A stretch of 64,000 nucleotides of DNA from Lasiosphaeris hirsuta (lineage: Eukaryota; Ascomycota; Sordariomycetes; Sordariales; Lasiosphaeriaceae): positions 372,001 through 436,000 of the forward strand of contig JAUKUA010000008.1 of NCBI GenBank assembly GCA_030549175.1. Reading direction: 5' to 3'. Positions 21,420 to 34,799 of this stretch are shown here, in pieces. Below the pieces are notes generated by a model. That model had not been told where the DNA came from. It saw only the letters and a list, made by a program, of their open reading frames with translations, and made no database searches. The stretch's first letter is position 1. Every line of letters begins with the position of its first letter. The translations under genes were made by a program, and so were the position numbers.

Positions 21420-22722
21420 TGTCACACTAGTAAGCTCACCTACGTTAACAAGGTCACTAACCTCCTTGACCGAGCTACACCACCAACACAAACTATACAC
21501 GCCCATTGACCTACGGATCAACGTGGAGAAGGGAACCATCACAAAAGGATGAGCCACAATGTGGTTCAACCTTAGGACATGCTCCCACGTGTGGCTAATG
21601 GCCTATTCAGCCGACACACAGGTCAGCGGATTCTCCTAAGTACCTACGGGTTATGACGGAATGCCCAGAATCACTCACAAGCCAGAGTAGCCGTACAACG
21701 GACCTCGCCCGCGCTAAGTAACGTCATTAGACTTTAGATTTGTCATGGACAAGCTACTTAACCTCAGTATCGTGATCGGGGCCTACATAGTTAGCCCAGA
21801 TCCTATAGCTAATCTTTCGAATCATGAACCTCCCCGCTATTACTAACATTCCTTTAGAAGACCTAGAACCCGACGTTCTCCGGAGTTTAGCTTCAGTGGT
21901 AACAGGTAGCTATGACTCCCGCGTGTAAGTCACGAAAGGAACCGTTACTATGACAGCCGACATGGGATCGACCTAATAACGCTATAGCTAACATAAGTAC
22001 TAAGGACGTAAAGGAACACCTGTAGTAATAGATACTATGTTACTAGAGTTATATGGATAAGTACTAATACCGGCCGTAGACCGACATATGATAGGCCGGC
22101 TTTACTTAGCTTGTAGCTACGGATTTATAAGGTATGAGAGACGGACAGCTAGAAAGGAGATTCGGGACTGATGGACGGCTAGGAGAATCCTTTAGGTATT
22201 TTAGTATCCTTATATCCTATATATAGTCTTCCATAAGTAGGATAGGTATACTACGATAGATCCTCGAGAGGAAGAAGCTTCTTAGTTTTCTTTAAACAAA
22301 CTTAGAAAGATTATTAGCTAAACTTTAGTAAAGTTAAGAGGTAATATAATCTTATAAACCCTTTGTTTCTTTTAACTTATAACTATGAAGTATTATATCT
22401 TATCTTTTGTTAACTTATTTTATCTCTCTAAACCTCTTTCTCTCTAGTTCTTTATTACTTTATATTATAATAGTTAACTTTCTTACCCTTTTATTTTAAA
22501 ACTTTAAATTAGATCTTATACTTATTAGCCTTGTAAAGCTTAACTTTTTAAGTTTATCATTTGAAAGTTTTAAATTGGACTAATAATAATTATTAAGGTA
22601 GTTCGTTAAATAGTTAAGTTAAGAGTTAGAAAAAGGTTAAAGCTTTATAGTTTAATTCTTTATTTAATATCTTACCTTATAGTTGTTATATCCTAGACCT
22701 TCGTAGGTTAGCCTATGTTATA
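21420..22722 (+). repeat. Element B 5' LTR (about 1303 bp)
   Basis: It starts TGTCACACTAGTAAGC and aligns end to end with 38361-39664. The first ~780 bp are GC-balanced and the last ~500 bp strongly AT-rich: the reverse of the pattern in the 3' LTR. The terminal CA is altered to TA at 22721-22722. Confidence 0.85.
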
Positions 22723-24134
22723 GATAATCTTTCTTATCTTCTTAAATAAATTATTACTAGCTATCTTATTACTTACGATAGTTAGTAACCTTTCATTATA
22801 TTTAGCTACTATCCAGGGTAAGAAAATCAAACCCTTCTTTAATACTAACCTTATGATTTAAGAACCTTTTAAGATAAAAATTAAGACTATTAAAAGGTTT
22901 CTTATATTTTTATTAAGTATATAAACTATTACAAAATTACCTTAATAGTTTATAGACCTTTATAACTAAATTACTAAAGCTTATAAAAAACTTTATTCCT
23001 TTATAGTTAACATATATAAAAATAAGAAAAGATTTAATTTACTTACTTTAATATTTATTACCTTCGTTACTAATTACTAGTTTATAATATAATATATTAA
23101 GATAAATTAATATGTCTTAGAGAGTATATAATAGAAATTAGAAGTCTTTTATACTACCTTTAATATTAAAGTTAACTAAAAATTAACTTAATTTACTACC
23201 TAAACGGCTTAACGTAAAAAATCTCTTAACCTTATTATTACTTATATTAAAGTACTTCGTAAGAAAATTACTAAGTAAAAATAATAGTAGGTACGATAAG
23301 TATAGAAATAGAAGTTACGGATTAAAGAATAAAATATTAAGCTTATTTAGGTTAAGGAACTTCTTTAGATTTAAAAAGAAAAGGAAGCTTGTTAAGACTG
23401 TTATAACATAAAACTTAGCTACTAGTTTACTACGGCCTAGAGCTAACTTAATTTACTTATAGTCTTATAATAACTAAGAATATTACGGACTCTGAAAGAC
23501 TAAGAACTATTCGACTAACTTAAGACATATTTTAATAACCTCGTTAAAAAAACTCTTATATTAAGGTTAACCTAAGTAAGATTTTATAATAATAAATAGA
23601 TTATCTAAAAAGTCATAATTTATTTATAAAAAATACCTTCTGTTAAACCCTTACGATAAACATTATAACCGTTTAAGAAGTTAACTTCTATATAATATTT
23701 TAACTAAAACGAAGATCTTTTCTTGAACTATAATCTCTAATAAAGGGCCACCTAAGAAATCTCAGCACAAGCCCAGAAGTAGGTCAATAGTATATAGAAT
23801 TCTAATACTAAAATAAGAAGTAAAAACATCAGAAGAAATTTATTTTCTTATTATACTAAGATAGAAACCTTACCGTCCCTTAATAACGGTAATAACAACG
23901 ACTTTAATAATAACTTATATCACGTAAGTCTACCTTCTAGTCTTCCAAGGCTACTAGAAGGCCTACCTAGGCCGCTAAGACCCCTAGGACCTTAGGGTCC
24001 AAGCTTCCGGAGCTTATCGTTACAACCTCTACTTAATTCTATAGTAGTCCTTTTTGACCTTATCTATACAAACTAGACTTTGATTTAAAATAACATAACT
24101 ATAATTTATAAATCCTATAGTTAAGGTACTACCA

Positions 24135-24980
24135 TAACTATAGTAAAACTTAAAAAATATAACGGGAAGAACAAAAGTAAGTTTAAGATATGGTAACATT
24201 TTATTAAGAAGTATTTTAATATCTATAAACAAAGTTTCCTCGACAATAAGGCTAAAATTAGCTTTGTCGGTACCCTTACTAAAGATATTACCCTCGAATA
24301 GTATTAGAAATATGAAACATAAATTAAAAAGCTTAGCTTAGTAAATTAATAAAATAACTATGTTACTGTTATAGTCAAATGTTTCCATAACTTAGTACAT
24401 AAAACTAAGGACTATGAGTTTATAAAGACCTTAACCTATGATAGAAATATAAACGAATACGTAACAAAGTTTTAAGAACTTAATTATACTATCGATCTTA
24501 GTAGCTAGATATTATAATCGCTAGTTATAAATACTATCTCTAAAGTTATAATAGACCTAATCTACTTACGTATAAAATATCTCCCTCCCGACGATGTTAA
24601 CTTTCTTAAAGTAGTCGTTATAGCCAGTTTAATTTATAAAGACAAAATAAAGAACTACTAAATTAATCATAAGGCTAAGTAAAGAAAAGAAAAGTCTATT
24701 TCAAATAACAAAGAGTATTTAAAGAAGAATAATTATAAGAAGGAAACTAATATCTCTAACTCTTATCTTAGTCTAATATTTACTAATAAGGCTAAGAAAG
24801 GCCCAAAGCGAAAGTAATAAAATTAAGAGAATAAGACCTTAGTATTTACTCGTACTAAGTACTAGTAAACTTATAAAGAAGTTACTACTAAGATAGACTT
24901 AATTAATATTAATAAATATAAGGTAAGTAAGAGATATTACTGTTATAGGTAATAAGGCTATAACATCCTTAAGTATTATA
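24135..24980 (+). pseudogene. Element B gag relic with zinc-knuckle remnant
   Basis: The plus frame reads VKLKKYNGKNKSKFKIW, then FIKKYFNIYKQSFLDNKAKI and FVGTLTKDITLE, typical of Ty3/gypsy capsid (retrotrans_gag) sequences. A cysteine/histidine knuckle region follows (CYR, two stops, GYNILKYYSKK), with two knuckle residues replaced by tyrosine, as expected from G-to-A or C-to-T changes. It lies just upstream of the A1 insertion at 25156. Confidence 0.75.
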
Positions 24981-25150
24981 GTAAGAAAACTAAGGATAGT
25001 AAGGACATTTCTAAACTATCTAAGAAAATCTCTGTAGTTAAGACTAAGTATGAAAGGAAGGGCGAAGATAAGAAACATAAAGAAGATATCTTATCTTAGC
25101 TATCTAAAAAGGCTAAGGTTTTCATAGTAATAAAAAAAGAATATCTTAAG

Positions 25151-25155
25151 CTTTT
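25151..25155 (+). repeat. Target-site duplication of element A1, left copy
   Basis: CTTTT precedes the left LTR, and CTTTT follows the right LTR at 34728-34732. This proves A1 inserted into element B after B was in place. Confidence 0.8.
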
Positions 25156-25389
25156 TACTACGGTTAAAAGGACCGCTTGTGTAAGCGTTACTTTGGTGGT
25201 CCTTCACATAAATACTGACATGACATATTATATGCTAGTATAAATAATTTGTAAAGGATGGCCCGTTAGCAATCAGTCTAGAGGGTACGCTGCCATTATA
25301 TGGTAGTATATCCCCTGTACTTAATTGAACATAGGGACTACGTACAACGGACTAACCTATTTAAGCTATCTACATTTTTCCACGTAACA
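25156..25389 (-). repeat. Element A1 LTR, left (3' LTR in coding sense), 234 bp
   Basis: Runs from TACTACGGTTAAAAGGACCG to CCACGTAACA and is nearly identical to 34494-34727. The first dinucleotide TA was presumably TG, as kept at 54208 in A2. Confidence 0.88.
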
Positions 25390-28300
25390 TGTGCCCGGGA
25401 CAAAGAATAAAGAAAAGGACGTCCTCGCTATCGTCCTCCGCTCTCTTAAACTATAAGAAAAGTACTAATTACTCCCAGTCCTTTCGTATACCGTTACCAT
25501 CCTTAGATTATCCCATTCCCTACGCTCATACCCCTCTAGTCCACAGTGTCGAAGAGCGTCTTTTGCTTAGTCGTCTTAGGAGGTGACTTCTTGGTGGTAG
25601 GCTTCTTATGACCAATTCCTTTAGTAAGAGTCTCTTAAGTAGGAGAAAAGGCTACCGACTTACTACGTGTACTAACCTTAGGAGCGTTAGTACTGAATAG
25701 GTCAGTAAGGATACCGCACTTATTTTACTTCTTAGGTAAAGTACCTATAGTTATGATTTCGCTCTAAGTATCTTCAGTAGGGCGTTTATATAAGGTACCA
25801 AGGGTCATAATAGGCACAAGGGTACTTAAACGAGTAGTCGAAGTAGCCGTAGGTCACATAGCTGATAGTTACTTAATAGCCTTGTTAAGCTTTGTCAGGT
25901 CTTTTTAAAGATCTTAAACTTAGTTATTAAGTACTTTGGTCTTCGGGCTAACCTTGTTTATACGGTCTATTAAAGCGTTAACTTACTTCTTGGTAGTATA
26001 CTTATCGAGGCTATCTATCATCATTCTCTTTATAACTTAGAAAGTTTCACGAACCTTATCGTAGCTCGGAAGCTCCTTAATCTTATTCTTAAAGATATTA
26101 ATCTTATCCTTAAGACACTTCTAAAGATCATATATGTCAATAAGTATATTAGTTATAGAAAACGTATAAACTACTTTAGCCTCCTCAAGCTCTATAGTCT
26201 TATCGACGAGCTAGTACTTAAGGTACTAGAACTACATACATTAATACTAGTTTGTATCGGTAATAAGAACGTTTACTTAGTTAACTTAGGTATAAACTTA
26301 TATAAGGTCAAGGTGATTAAGGTAAATAAGAACTAAAGATAGTTTCTCGTTTAAAGTAGCTATAGGATAATAGTAAATAGTCATAAGAATAAATACCTTA
26401 CTTATCGTATATCGTCTTAGTCTTATTTAATAACTTCTTTGATTAGTATATATATAAGTTATTAACTAGACTTTAATTCTTAGTAACTAACTTTGATTCT
26501 TTAGTAAAGATACTCTTAATCTCTTTATTTACTATAAAAAGAAGCTTCGGATTATTAACTATAAAGGCAGTATACTTATAAGCTTCTTATTTACTTACTG
26601 ACTTATTATAATACTTAAACTCGAAGTAAGCTCTATAGTCTAGTAAGACTTTAAGCTCCTTACTACCGGTAATAAGTCGTTTAGTTCTTTACTTAGTTTG
26701 TTTTTAAAATATCTTTATACTTTAACAGTAATACTTCTTAGAGATATGATATTTAACAGGTAAGCCGGTAGAAAAGCTAGGTAAGCTGTCTAAGAGATCT
26801 AAGGTTATCTCTTTATCCTTGTTATTAGACTTACCTTTTATAGTAAGGTTAAAGTTATTATCTTTTATATACTTACTCTTATTATTATCGTAGTTAAAAT
26901 TGTAGTTAGGTAAATCGTTAAGCTTAGGCTTGTCGTAGTCGTCCTTATTATGTTTGGTAGTAACGGTAACGTTTTTTTAAACTTATTTAACATGTCTTAA
27001 GGTTTCTTTAGCTAGAATTTAGAAATACGTAGAATCCGAACTCTTAGCTATTAAGCTATCCTCGGACACGTCTAGATTATTTGGCTTAGCTCGAGTTACC
27101 TCGAATTAACGTTTTATTTTATAAATATACTCTTATAAATTACTAAATTTAACTATCTCAGAGTGTAAATAAACGTAATAGTAAGATATAAAAAAAGTGT
27201 AAAGGTATAACTTAATAGCGGTAACGAGGGTAGTAATAGTTATAAAAAAGAAAACGTGAAAATTCTTATAGGAGGGGTTTTTTAATTGGTAGTCTAACCT
27301 AGTAGGATAAGGCCTTATAATAAAAAAATTTGACAAAGGAAAAACCACATTATAATAAGGCTTCTATCTAATTATCTAATCTCTTTTAACTCGTAGTAAA
27401 AAGGTAATTGTATAACTAAGTAAGGTTAATAAAGGAAAGTAAAAGAAAGAAAAGATTTAGTATTATAGCTAAAATGTTCTCTCGCCTTCTTAAGAAAGTT
27501 GTTCGTCCTCGAAAATACCTATTATCTAACGGTTTAGTACTATGGAAGCTTAATTACTATTTCTATAGTAGAGATAATATCGACCTTAACGTACTCGATA
27601 GCTTTAATACCTTTCTTTTTACGTTTCTTATCTTAGTTGATAAGGTTCTTCGTTTCGTAACTTATAACGGTATCTCTTATGTTTAGTAATAAGTATGCTC
27701 TTAGTTTCTATATATCATCCTTAGCTTCGTAATTCTTTTAACGGACAAGGTACTTAACGCTTAGGTTCTTCTTCTTCTAGCTTACTTTATCACTAACGAT
27801 ATAATTAAACTTTTATTCTTCTTATTTGTTAACCCTAACGGCTAATAATACTTATTACTTTTAACTAAAAGAATCCTTACCTTGTTAAGGGTAATATAGT
27901 TATGTAACTAAGACGATTAAGTATACTTTTTATAATATTAAAAAGTTAAGCTTATAAACTAGATTACTTATCTTTACCTTATTAATGATTTTAAACAGGC
28001 TTACCTGTTAAGGTAACTATTTTCTTTTTAGCTTATTAGGTAGATAGTAACCTTTGTAAAAATATAAGTAAATAGTATCTTTAATCTTAAAGGTTTTAAG
28101 TATATACTTATCGTTATAGTAAAGTTTTATTATTATGCCAACGATGTTAAGAAGTTAAATTACTTCCTTTTAGTAATATCTCTTAAGAACCTTCGTTACC
28201 TCAATACCTACTTTTATATCTTCTTTCATAGTTAAAATGTCTACTAGGGACCTTAGTTAAAATATAAAGACTAGTTCATTAGGTAATCTACTAATCATAA

Positions 28301-31300
28301 TAATTAATATGTTATTAATGTTAAACTAGAGCGATAGTAATATATTAACCTATGGAATCTCTTTGTTTGTTATAAAGGTATAGAAACGAATAGTAATCTT
28401 AACCGTTTAGTTCGTTTTTTTTTAACTAGCTATCGGTTTATAAGTAGTAAGTAGTAAAAAGAATAGTTTAACCTCATAGATATTAAAAATCTCTTTCTAT
28501 AATACCGAGGTAAACTTTAAGTCTTTGTTATTAATAATCATCGCCAATAATCCCTAGTTACATATAAATAATAATTTCGTTAACACCTTTACCTAATCTT
28601 TAGTTATATAGGTATAATATCTTACTAGTAAGAATGTTTTTTTTAGAGAACTTGTATATAACTATATAAAGTATATTAAGTATATTATAGCCTTTGAGAT
28701 GCCATATCGTTCTAGCTAATAGGACTATAGGTAAGTTAAAAATAGAATCTATCGTAATAATATGGAACGGCTATGAAGTTACGTAGATAGGTATTATTTC
28801 CCCGTTCGTAAGTTACTTATCGGCCTAGTTCTAACGGTAAGCCTTATAAAATTAGATAAAACGTTTTACTTTCTATATCTTGTTAGTAAAGTATACATTT
28901 TAAAAGTTGTCTATTATCTTATAGAAGCCGAAATGATATGATTTATCGTAAACTATCTCAAGTACTATCTTAACGTACGTTCTTAAGATATAGAGGTAAC
29001 GATTTCTATTGTAATTGATATGATATAGTAACTTATCCCTAATCTCAAATGGTTCCATTAAGAGTTATAGATACCTCTTAGATACTTTAGCGCATTTTAT
29101 CCGTTGTAGTACGATAGGTTTTTCTATCCTAGTGTTAATACTAGCCATTAACTTACTATATTTCATATCGTTCTTATAACTCTCGTATAAGACGGTTCTA
29201 AACAAGTCGCTGATAATAAGTTCGGCGTTTACCTAAGTAACTATAATAAATATCTCGTCTCTTATATTCTATACCATAGCTTAGATATTATTAAGCTCGT
29301 TAGATTTATTTACCTTAAGCTTCTTAAAGTCTTATTTAAACGTTAGAAGTTGTAAGAGTATATTAGAAACGACGTTAAAAACGTTTAAAATATAAAAAAT
29401 ATTGATCTTAAACTAAAAAAGCTAGTTTGTTATATTCATAAGCTTGAGGTTAACCTTATTTAAGTCTTTCGTTACTAAAGACGTATACTTAATAATGTCT
29501 TTAGTAGAAGTATGATCTGTTAAGACGTTTAGGTAATATTAATTTAACTAAATCATCTTTTTAAGCTTTTTAACTACCTATATAACTATTTTAACCTCTA
29601 CCTCCATAAATCTATATTTCTACTCGGTTATAGTAGTTACTTTTGATAAGAATATAATCAGTAAAACCTTCTCTGTTATAAGGTCGTATCTTAAGATTAT
29701 TTCTTATCTTAGTTATCCTTAAGTTAGAAAACGAAGAGGTCAAAAGCTCCTTTATAAGTATTGACTTTAAAAAACAATAACTTCGTTTTAACGTAATAGT
29801 AAGTTATAAATTATATATATAAGTGTTCTTATATTAAGTAGAAAGATTCCTATTTATCTTTTAAAGGTTAAAAACATATTTTCGATATATAAGCCTTCCT
29901 CGTATTCTTTGTACTTCTGTTTATAATCTTTCCTTCCTTACGGCCTAATGTTAATAATACCGTTTTTTTTTTCTATAATAGTCCGGCTTTGACGTCATAC
30001 TAAGTAATCCTATGTCGTAACTATCTAGTTATCCCTAAATAGATCTTAAGTATATCTAACGTATTTAGGAACTTTATCTTCTAAAAAGCCATAATTTAAT
30101 TATCTATTTTTATAACTCTTTCTCCGTTAACAATATATCCTAGGAGTTAGATCGTCAGATAGGCCACGAATAACTTACTAGTATTAATATATATTTTCAT
30201 ATCTTCTAAGATCTTAAGTACTTTACTCATGTACTTATAGTACTTATCTTCTATAGTACTAAAGACAATGATATCATTAATGTATACCCGTACAAAATCT
30301 TAACTGTCATGGAATAGACAGTCTATGAAACGTTAAGTGAAAGTAAGTAAGTTCTTAAATCTTATAAGTACTATATTTAATTACTTAAGCTCTCTTTCTA
30401 TAACAATGACTATATGATTACGATATTTGTTATAGACTAGTAACTAATAGAAGAAACTAGAGGTATCTATTATAGAGAAAACCTTTTTTTCTTATATTAC
30501 GAAGATCATGTTATCTTAGTCCGTAAGCGGGTAGACGTCTAGTACTATAACCTTATTTAAGATACGTAAGTCAACGACAAGACGGCCCTTTTCTACTTCG
30601 TTAACTATTCTCTATACTACGAAGGTAAGATATATAATAGGAGTTAGTTTGTTAAGAAAGGTTAGCTTTCCGGCCGTGTACATAGTATCGAGTCTCTACG
30701 TGATAAAAACGCGATCTTTCGCTCCCTAAGGATATAGCTTTATAAACTTGATTTAATTTTACTATCTCTTAACAAAGTCAATCTTCATTTTACTCTTATT
30801 AGGTATAGGTACGATATTTCTGTTATAGAATATATCATACTTATCTAAGAGGTCCTTAATCCTTTCCGCAAAGGTTCCGTTTATCTTTTAAATACTTATT
30901 TTAACCTTACTCTTAATAGTAGGAAAATTAACTAACTTCTTAACTTCGTATGATAACATGTAATATCTTATCCTTAGAAGGAGTAACTATGAGATATCAA
31001 CGATCTTTGTCTTATTACTTATTTAACTACTTAGAATATAAATAAAAACATTCTTTATTTTACCCTCGAGTTAGTAGATTTTATTAAAGATAACTAAATG
31101 GTATTCTTTCATATTAACATTGTTAAGCTCTATATAATATCTCGTAGAAGAGGCTTATGTAATCCTTACTCTTAGGTTTACGTTATAACTCGTTAAATCA
31201 AATGTAAACGTCCACTTTACTCTGGGCTATTCTTAAACTCTTCTAATCTTCTAACCTTTCTTAATAATTATCAACTCGGATGTTTAGTTATAAAAGTACG

Positions 31301-34300
31301 CTATATGAGATGTTAGGTAGTTAATGTTACTATCTTAGATACCTTTTTATGTTAACATAAGGTAAAAAGTCTATGGCTTATTATAAATATATGTCTCCTT
31401 AGGTAATAGCTTTAGTAGATCATATATCTTAGTCTTAATAAAACCTTTCTCTCCGGTCGTAAAAATAACGCTTTAAAAAGTAGTGACCTTACGTATGATC
31501 TCCCGGCGAGATTTAACGACTAGGTCCGCCCTTGTCTTTATGTTTTTAACAGATCAAAAACTAACGTTATTCCTTAGGAAGTCGATGATTACGTTATTAT
31601 TATCTATAAAGGTAATACCGATTAACATATATAGCCCTAGCTTATTAATAATATCGGCCTTTATATAAAAGTAGGCGTTAATACTAGTTTGTTATATTAT
31701 ACCGGGAATGTAAAAATCGAACTCGACTTACTTATTAATATAAGTTCTTAAGTTAACTCCCTTAACAAAACGGGGTTTCTATAATACCTAGCGTAAATAA
31801 CGTATCTATTTCTAAATCTACTTTTTATCGACGAGGTTAGTTAAGCTACTAGTATCAAAGTAGACGTATGTAGGTTTATTGTTTAAGTTTACTTTGACGT
31901 TAATTCGAAGATAGGACTTCTTTAGATGTTAAGAGCCTATGGGATAAAGTAGTAGGTTTATTTTAATAACCTACCCTTCCTTAAGGATAATGTAAGTTCC
32001 TTTATTACTTAAGTTATTACTACTTTAGTTCTTTATTAAGTAACTTTCCTAGGTTATAATAAATCCTTTATCTTCCTCTTCTGTATCTTTTATAAATACC
32101 TATTTAAAATGAACCTTCTTTACGTTGTTTTTACTTATCTTCACGTTCTTATTGTCCTTTAACTTCTTAGAGTTCTCTAGCTTTTTTCTTAAACGGATAG
32201 GCTACCTCGAAGTTACGAGCTCTATAAGGGACCTTTACTCCTTGAAGATTACGAGCTTTATAGAAGGTATAAGAGACATGGGCTCTTCTAGGAACCTAGG
32301 TTTCTAACGTATAATTAAACTTTCTTTTAGCTTCTACGGTTATTTAACATACTTCGTCCGGATATGCTACTATAACTTGTTTCTATAGTCGAATGTTTCT
32401 ATATAACTTAAACATTTATACTTTTTTTTATTAGGTACCTTATATCAAGTGACGTTACTTAATACTATAGGAAAACGAAGGAAAGTTAAATGGAAAGGAG
32501 ACATCATAACGTTAAGAAAAGTAATAATATCCTCTTTTAATTCTCCTTCACTAATAAAGTAATACCTCTCGGCCTTAAGTTACTTACATTATTACTAGGT
32601 ATTAGTACTTTCTCTATAAATAAACTTATCGTTAATGTAGGTAAAAGTGACGTTATTATAAGGTTAGCGTTAGCCATAGTGCCGCTACCTCTAGAACATT
32701 TAGTCTAGTTAAAAACCTTTAGATACTCGGTTATTAAATCTCTAACGTAGGTATATGTTATAACTATGTTTATTTACGTTACTAAAGTACGAACACTCTT
32801 ACTGTCTACTTCTCTAGTTACCAGAGAATAACCCTCTATAATTAAAGTATCCTTAATTACTATTATTATCTTACTAAGTAGCTTATCTTCCTCGCTCGTT
32901 AGCTTAACCTCGTCTTTTATCTCTACTAGCCTAGTTAATATTATCGTCGCCATAGGTCATAATATCGTCATTATATAATATTATCCTAGTTACTCTTATG
33001 CCCATTTCTTTAGTAATTAATATGTCACAAGATACCAATGCCTTTTTTTTGATCTTATCAAAGTAATCACGAAGTATGTCTCTAGTAGTTAGTCAAACAT
33101 AGAGCTAATATAATTTCTCGTATAGGTTATTATATAGTCTAATAAGTAATTAAAAATCCTCCTTATCTCTCTATACTTTTATATACTTAAAACAATCTAT
33201 CATATATACATAGACTGACTTACCGGTAATATTATCTTTAGTCTTAAACTTACTCGTAGGTTAACTAAACTATTATTCTATATCTACTAACTTCAGTCTA
33301 AACTATTAAAAGATGATTATAACTTAGTTAAAGACACTTAGTCTTATATACTTCTTATCCTTAGTTAATAATTAAAGCTCGTACTATTAGAGGGCTGATC
33401 CCTTAAATAATAAAAACAGTTTTTTATAAAGAGTATTATATCTATCTAAATCTAAAGCCGTTTCTTTAACATACGTAATTTAAAGATAAACGTTACGGTA
33501 ACAAAGCTACTTACTATCGTAAAATAATTAGGCCTTACCGTCTTTCTCCGGTAGTATGTCTAGCCAAAGGAGACTAACATAATCGATCTACTAGTTAAAG
33601 CCTCTCATCACTAATAAAGTACTTACTTAAGCTACGGGGCCAGTCACTAACGTACTAGTTCTTACAAAGATAATCGTAAGATATATCTATATAACCTATA
33701 TTATCTACGTAAGCTACTCCTTAAGTATTAATTACTTCAAAGGTAAAAATAAAGATAAACTAGAAGGTTACTCGTTAACATAATCCTTAAGTAGATCTAG
33801 GTCTTACCTTGGCATATAGTCTTCTGTCATTTTACTTAACATTACGGGCGAGAATCCTTTATCTTACAATATGGTATCAGACTTCCTTAGTATAGTATCC
33901 CGTCTAGCTACTAACGTCACGTTACTTAGTAATAAGATAGTTAACATACCCCTGAGTATTAAGTCTATAAGCGGTAACGTTATCAAGGTCTATTAGATAC
34001 CTCTTAGTTTTGACATTTCTACCATTCTCAAGTACTCTAATATTAAGTAAAGGCCTTCCTATACTTCTTAATGGTAGTTGTCGACCAAAGTTTTAAAGCG
34101 CTCTTTCAGAATATAGTTGTTAACGTTCCAGGCGTTTAGATAGCTGTTCTAAATGGGGCTTCTTAAGTAGGTAAATGTTCCGTTAGTAAGAAAAATTAAG
34201 CTTACTAACGCCACGAGTACTTACTTATGCTCCAGCTTTACGCTGGTCCACTACTTGACTCTCAGATTCTTAAAGATATAGTCGAACACTTGTTAGACTT

Positions 34301-34493
34301 CGTAAAGTTTAACAATATATATCCGCTTATCTTGTCATTTTAATAGTAAGTTGCCAACTTAGTTAAAAGCCTTCGTGCCGTTAACGCGTACGTTATCGTT
34401 GTCTTTATTACAACGTGGTATAAGCTAGTGTTAGTTCCGGAGGCGTCAAATTGACTAATAAGGTCTATCCGATTCGATGGTAGGGGTACCACT

Positions 34494-34727
34494 TACTACG
34501 GTCAAAAGGACCGCTTATGTAAGCGTTACTTTGGTAGTCCTTCACATGAACACTGACATAACATATTGTATGGTAGTATAAATAATTTGTAAAGAATGGC
34601 CCATTAGCAATCAGTCTAGAGGGCACGCTACTATTATATGGCAGCGCACCCCCTGTACTCAATTGAGCGTAGGGACTGCGCACAACGGACTAACCTATCT
34701 AAGCTATCTACATTTTTCCACGTAACA
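34494..34727 (-). repeat. Element A1 LTR, right (5' LTR in coding sense), 234 bp
   Basis: Pairs with 25156-25389; ends in CCACGTAACA followed by the CTTTT duplication. Transcription of the element would have started here and run towards lower coordinates. Confidence 0.88.
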
Positions 34728-34799
34728 CTTTTTCCTCGAATTATTAAACTATTTAATAGTAAAGAAACATCGGATTTTTAAGTAATACCCTAAACCTCA

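Larger units (their letters stand above)
25156..34727 (-). mobile_element. Element A1: Ty3/gypsy retrotransposon, 9.57 kb, heavily RIP-mutated, nested in B
   Basis: Two 234-bp LTRs flank a ~9.1-kb interior that aligns along its length with A2 (54208-63893). Coding sense is minus: gag relic towards 34 kb, protease near 31.85 kb, reverse transcriptase 31-30 kb, integrase about 29.4-28.2 kb, then an additional reading region 27.1-25.4 kb before the 3' LTR. The protease box DTGS reads DTSS (31845-31856) and the polymerase box YIDD reads YIND (30273-30284). Both are single G-to-A changes on the coding strand, with A2 keeping the intact motifs. The sequence is more AT-rich than A2 almost everywhere. 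A TGGTACCCCTACC stretch just inside the 5' LTR is a likely primer-binding site. Confidence 0.88.

Noticed and set aside
24029..24232. 67-aa minus-strand ORF
   Set aside because: It lies antisense to the element-B gag relic and arises from AT-rich RIP sequence.
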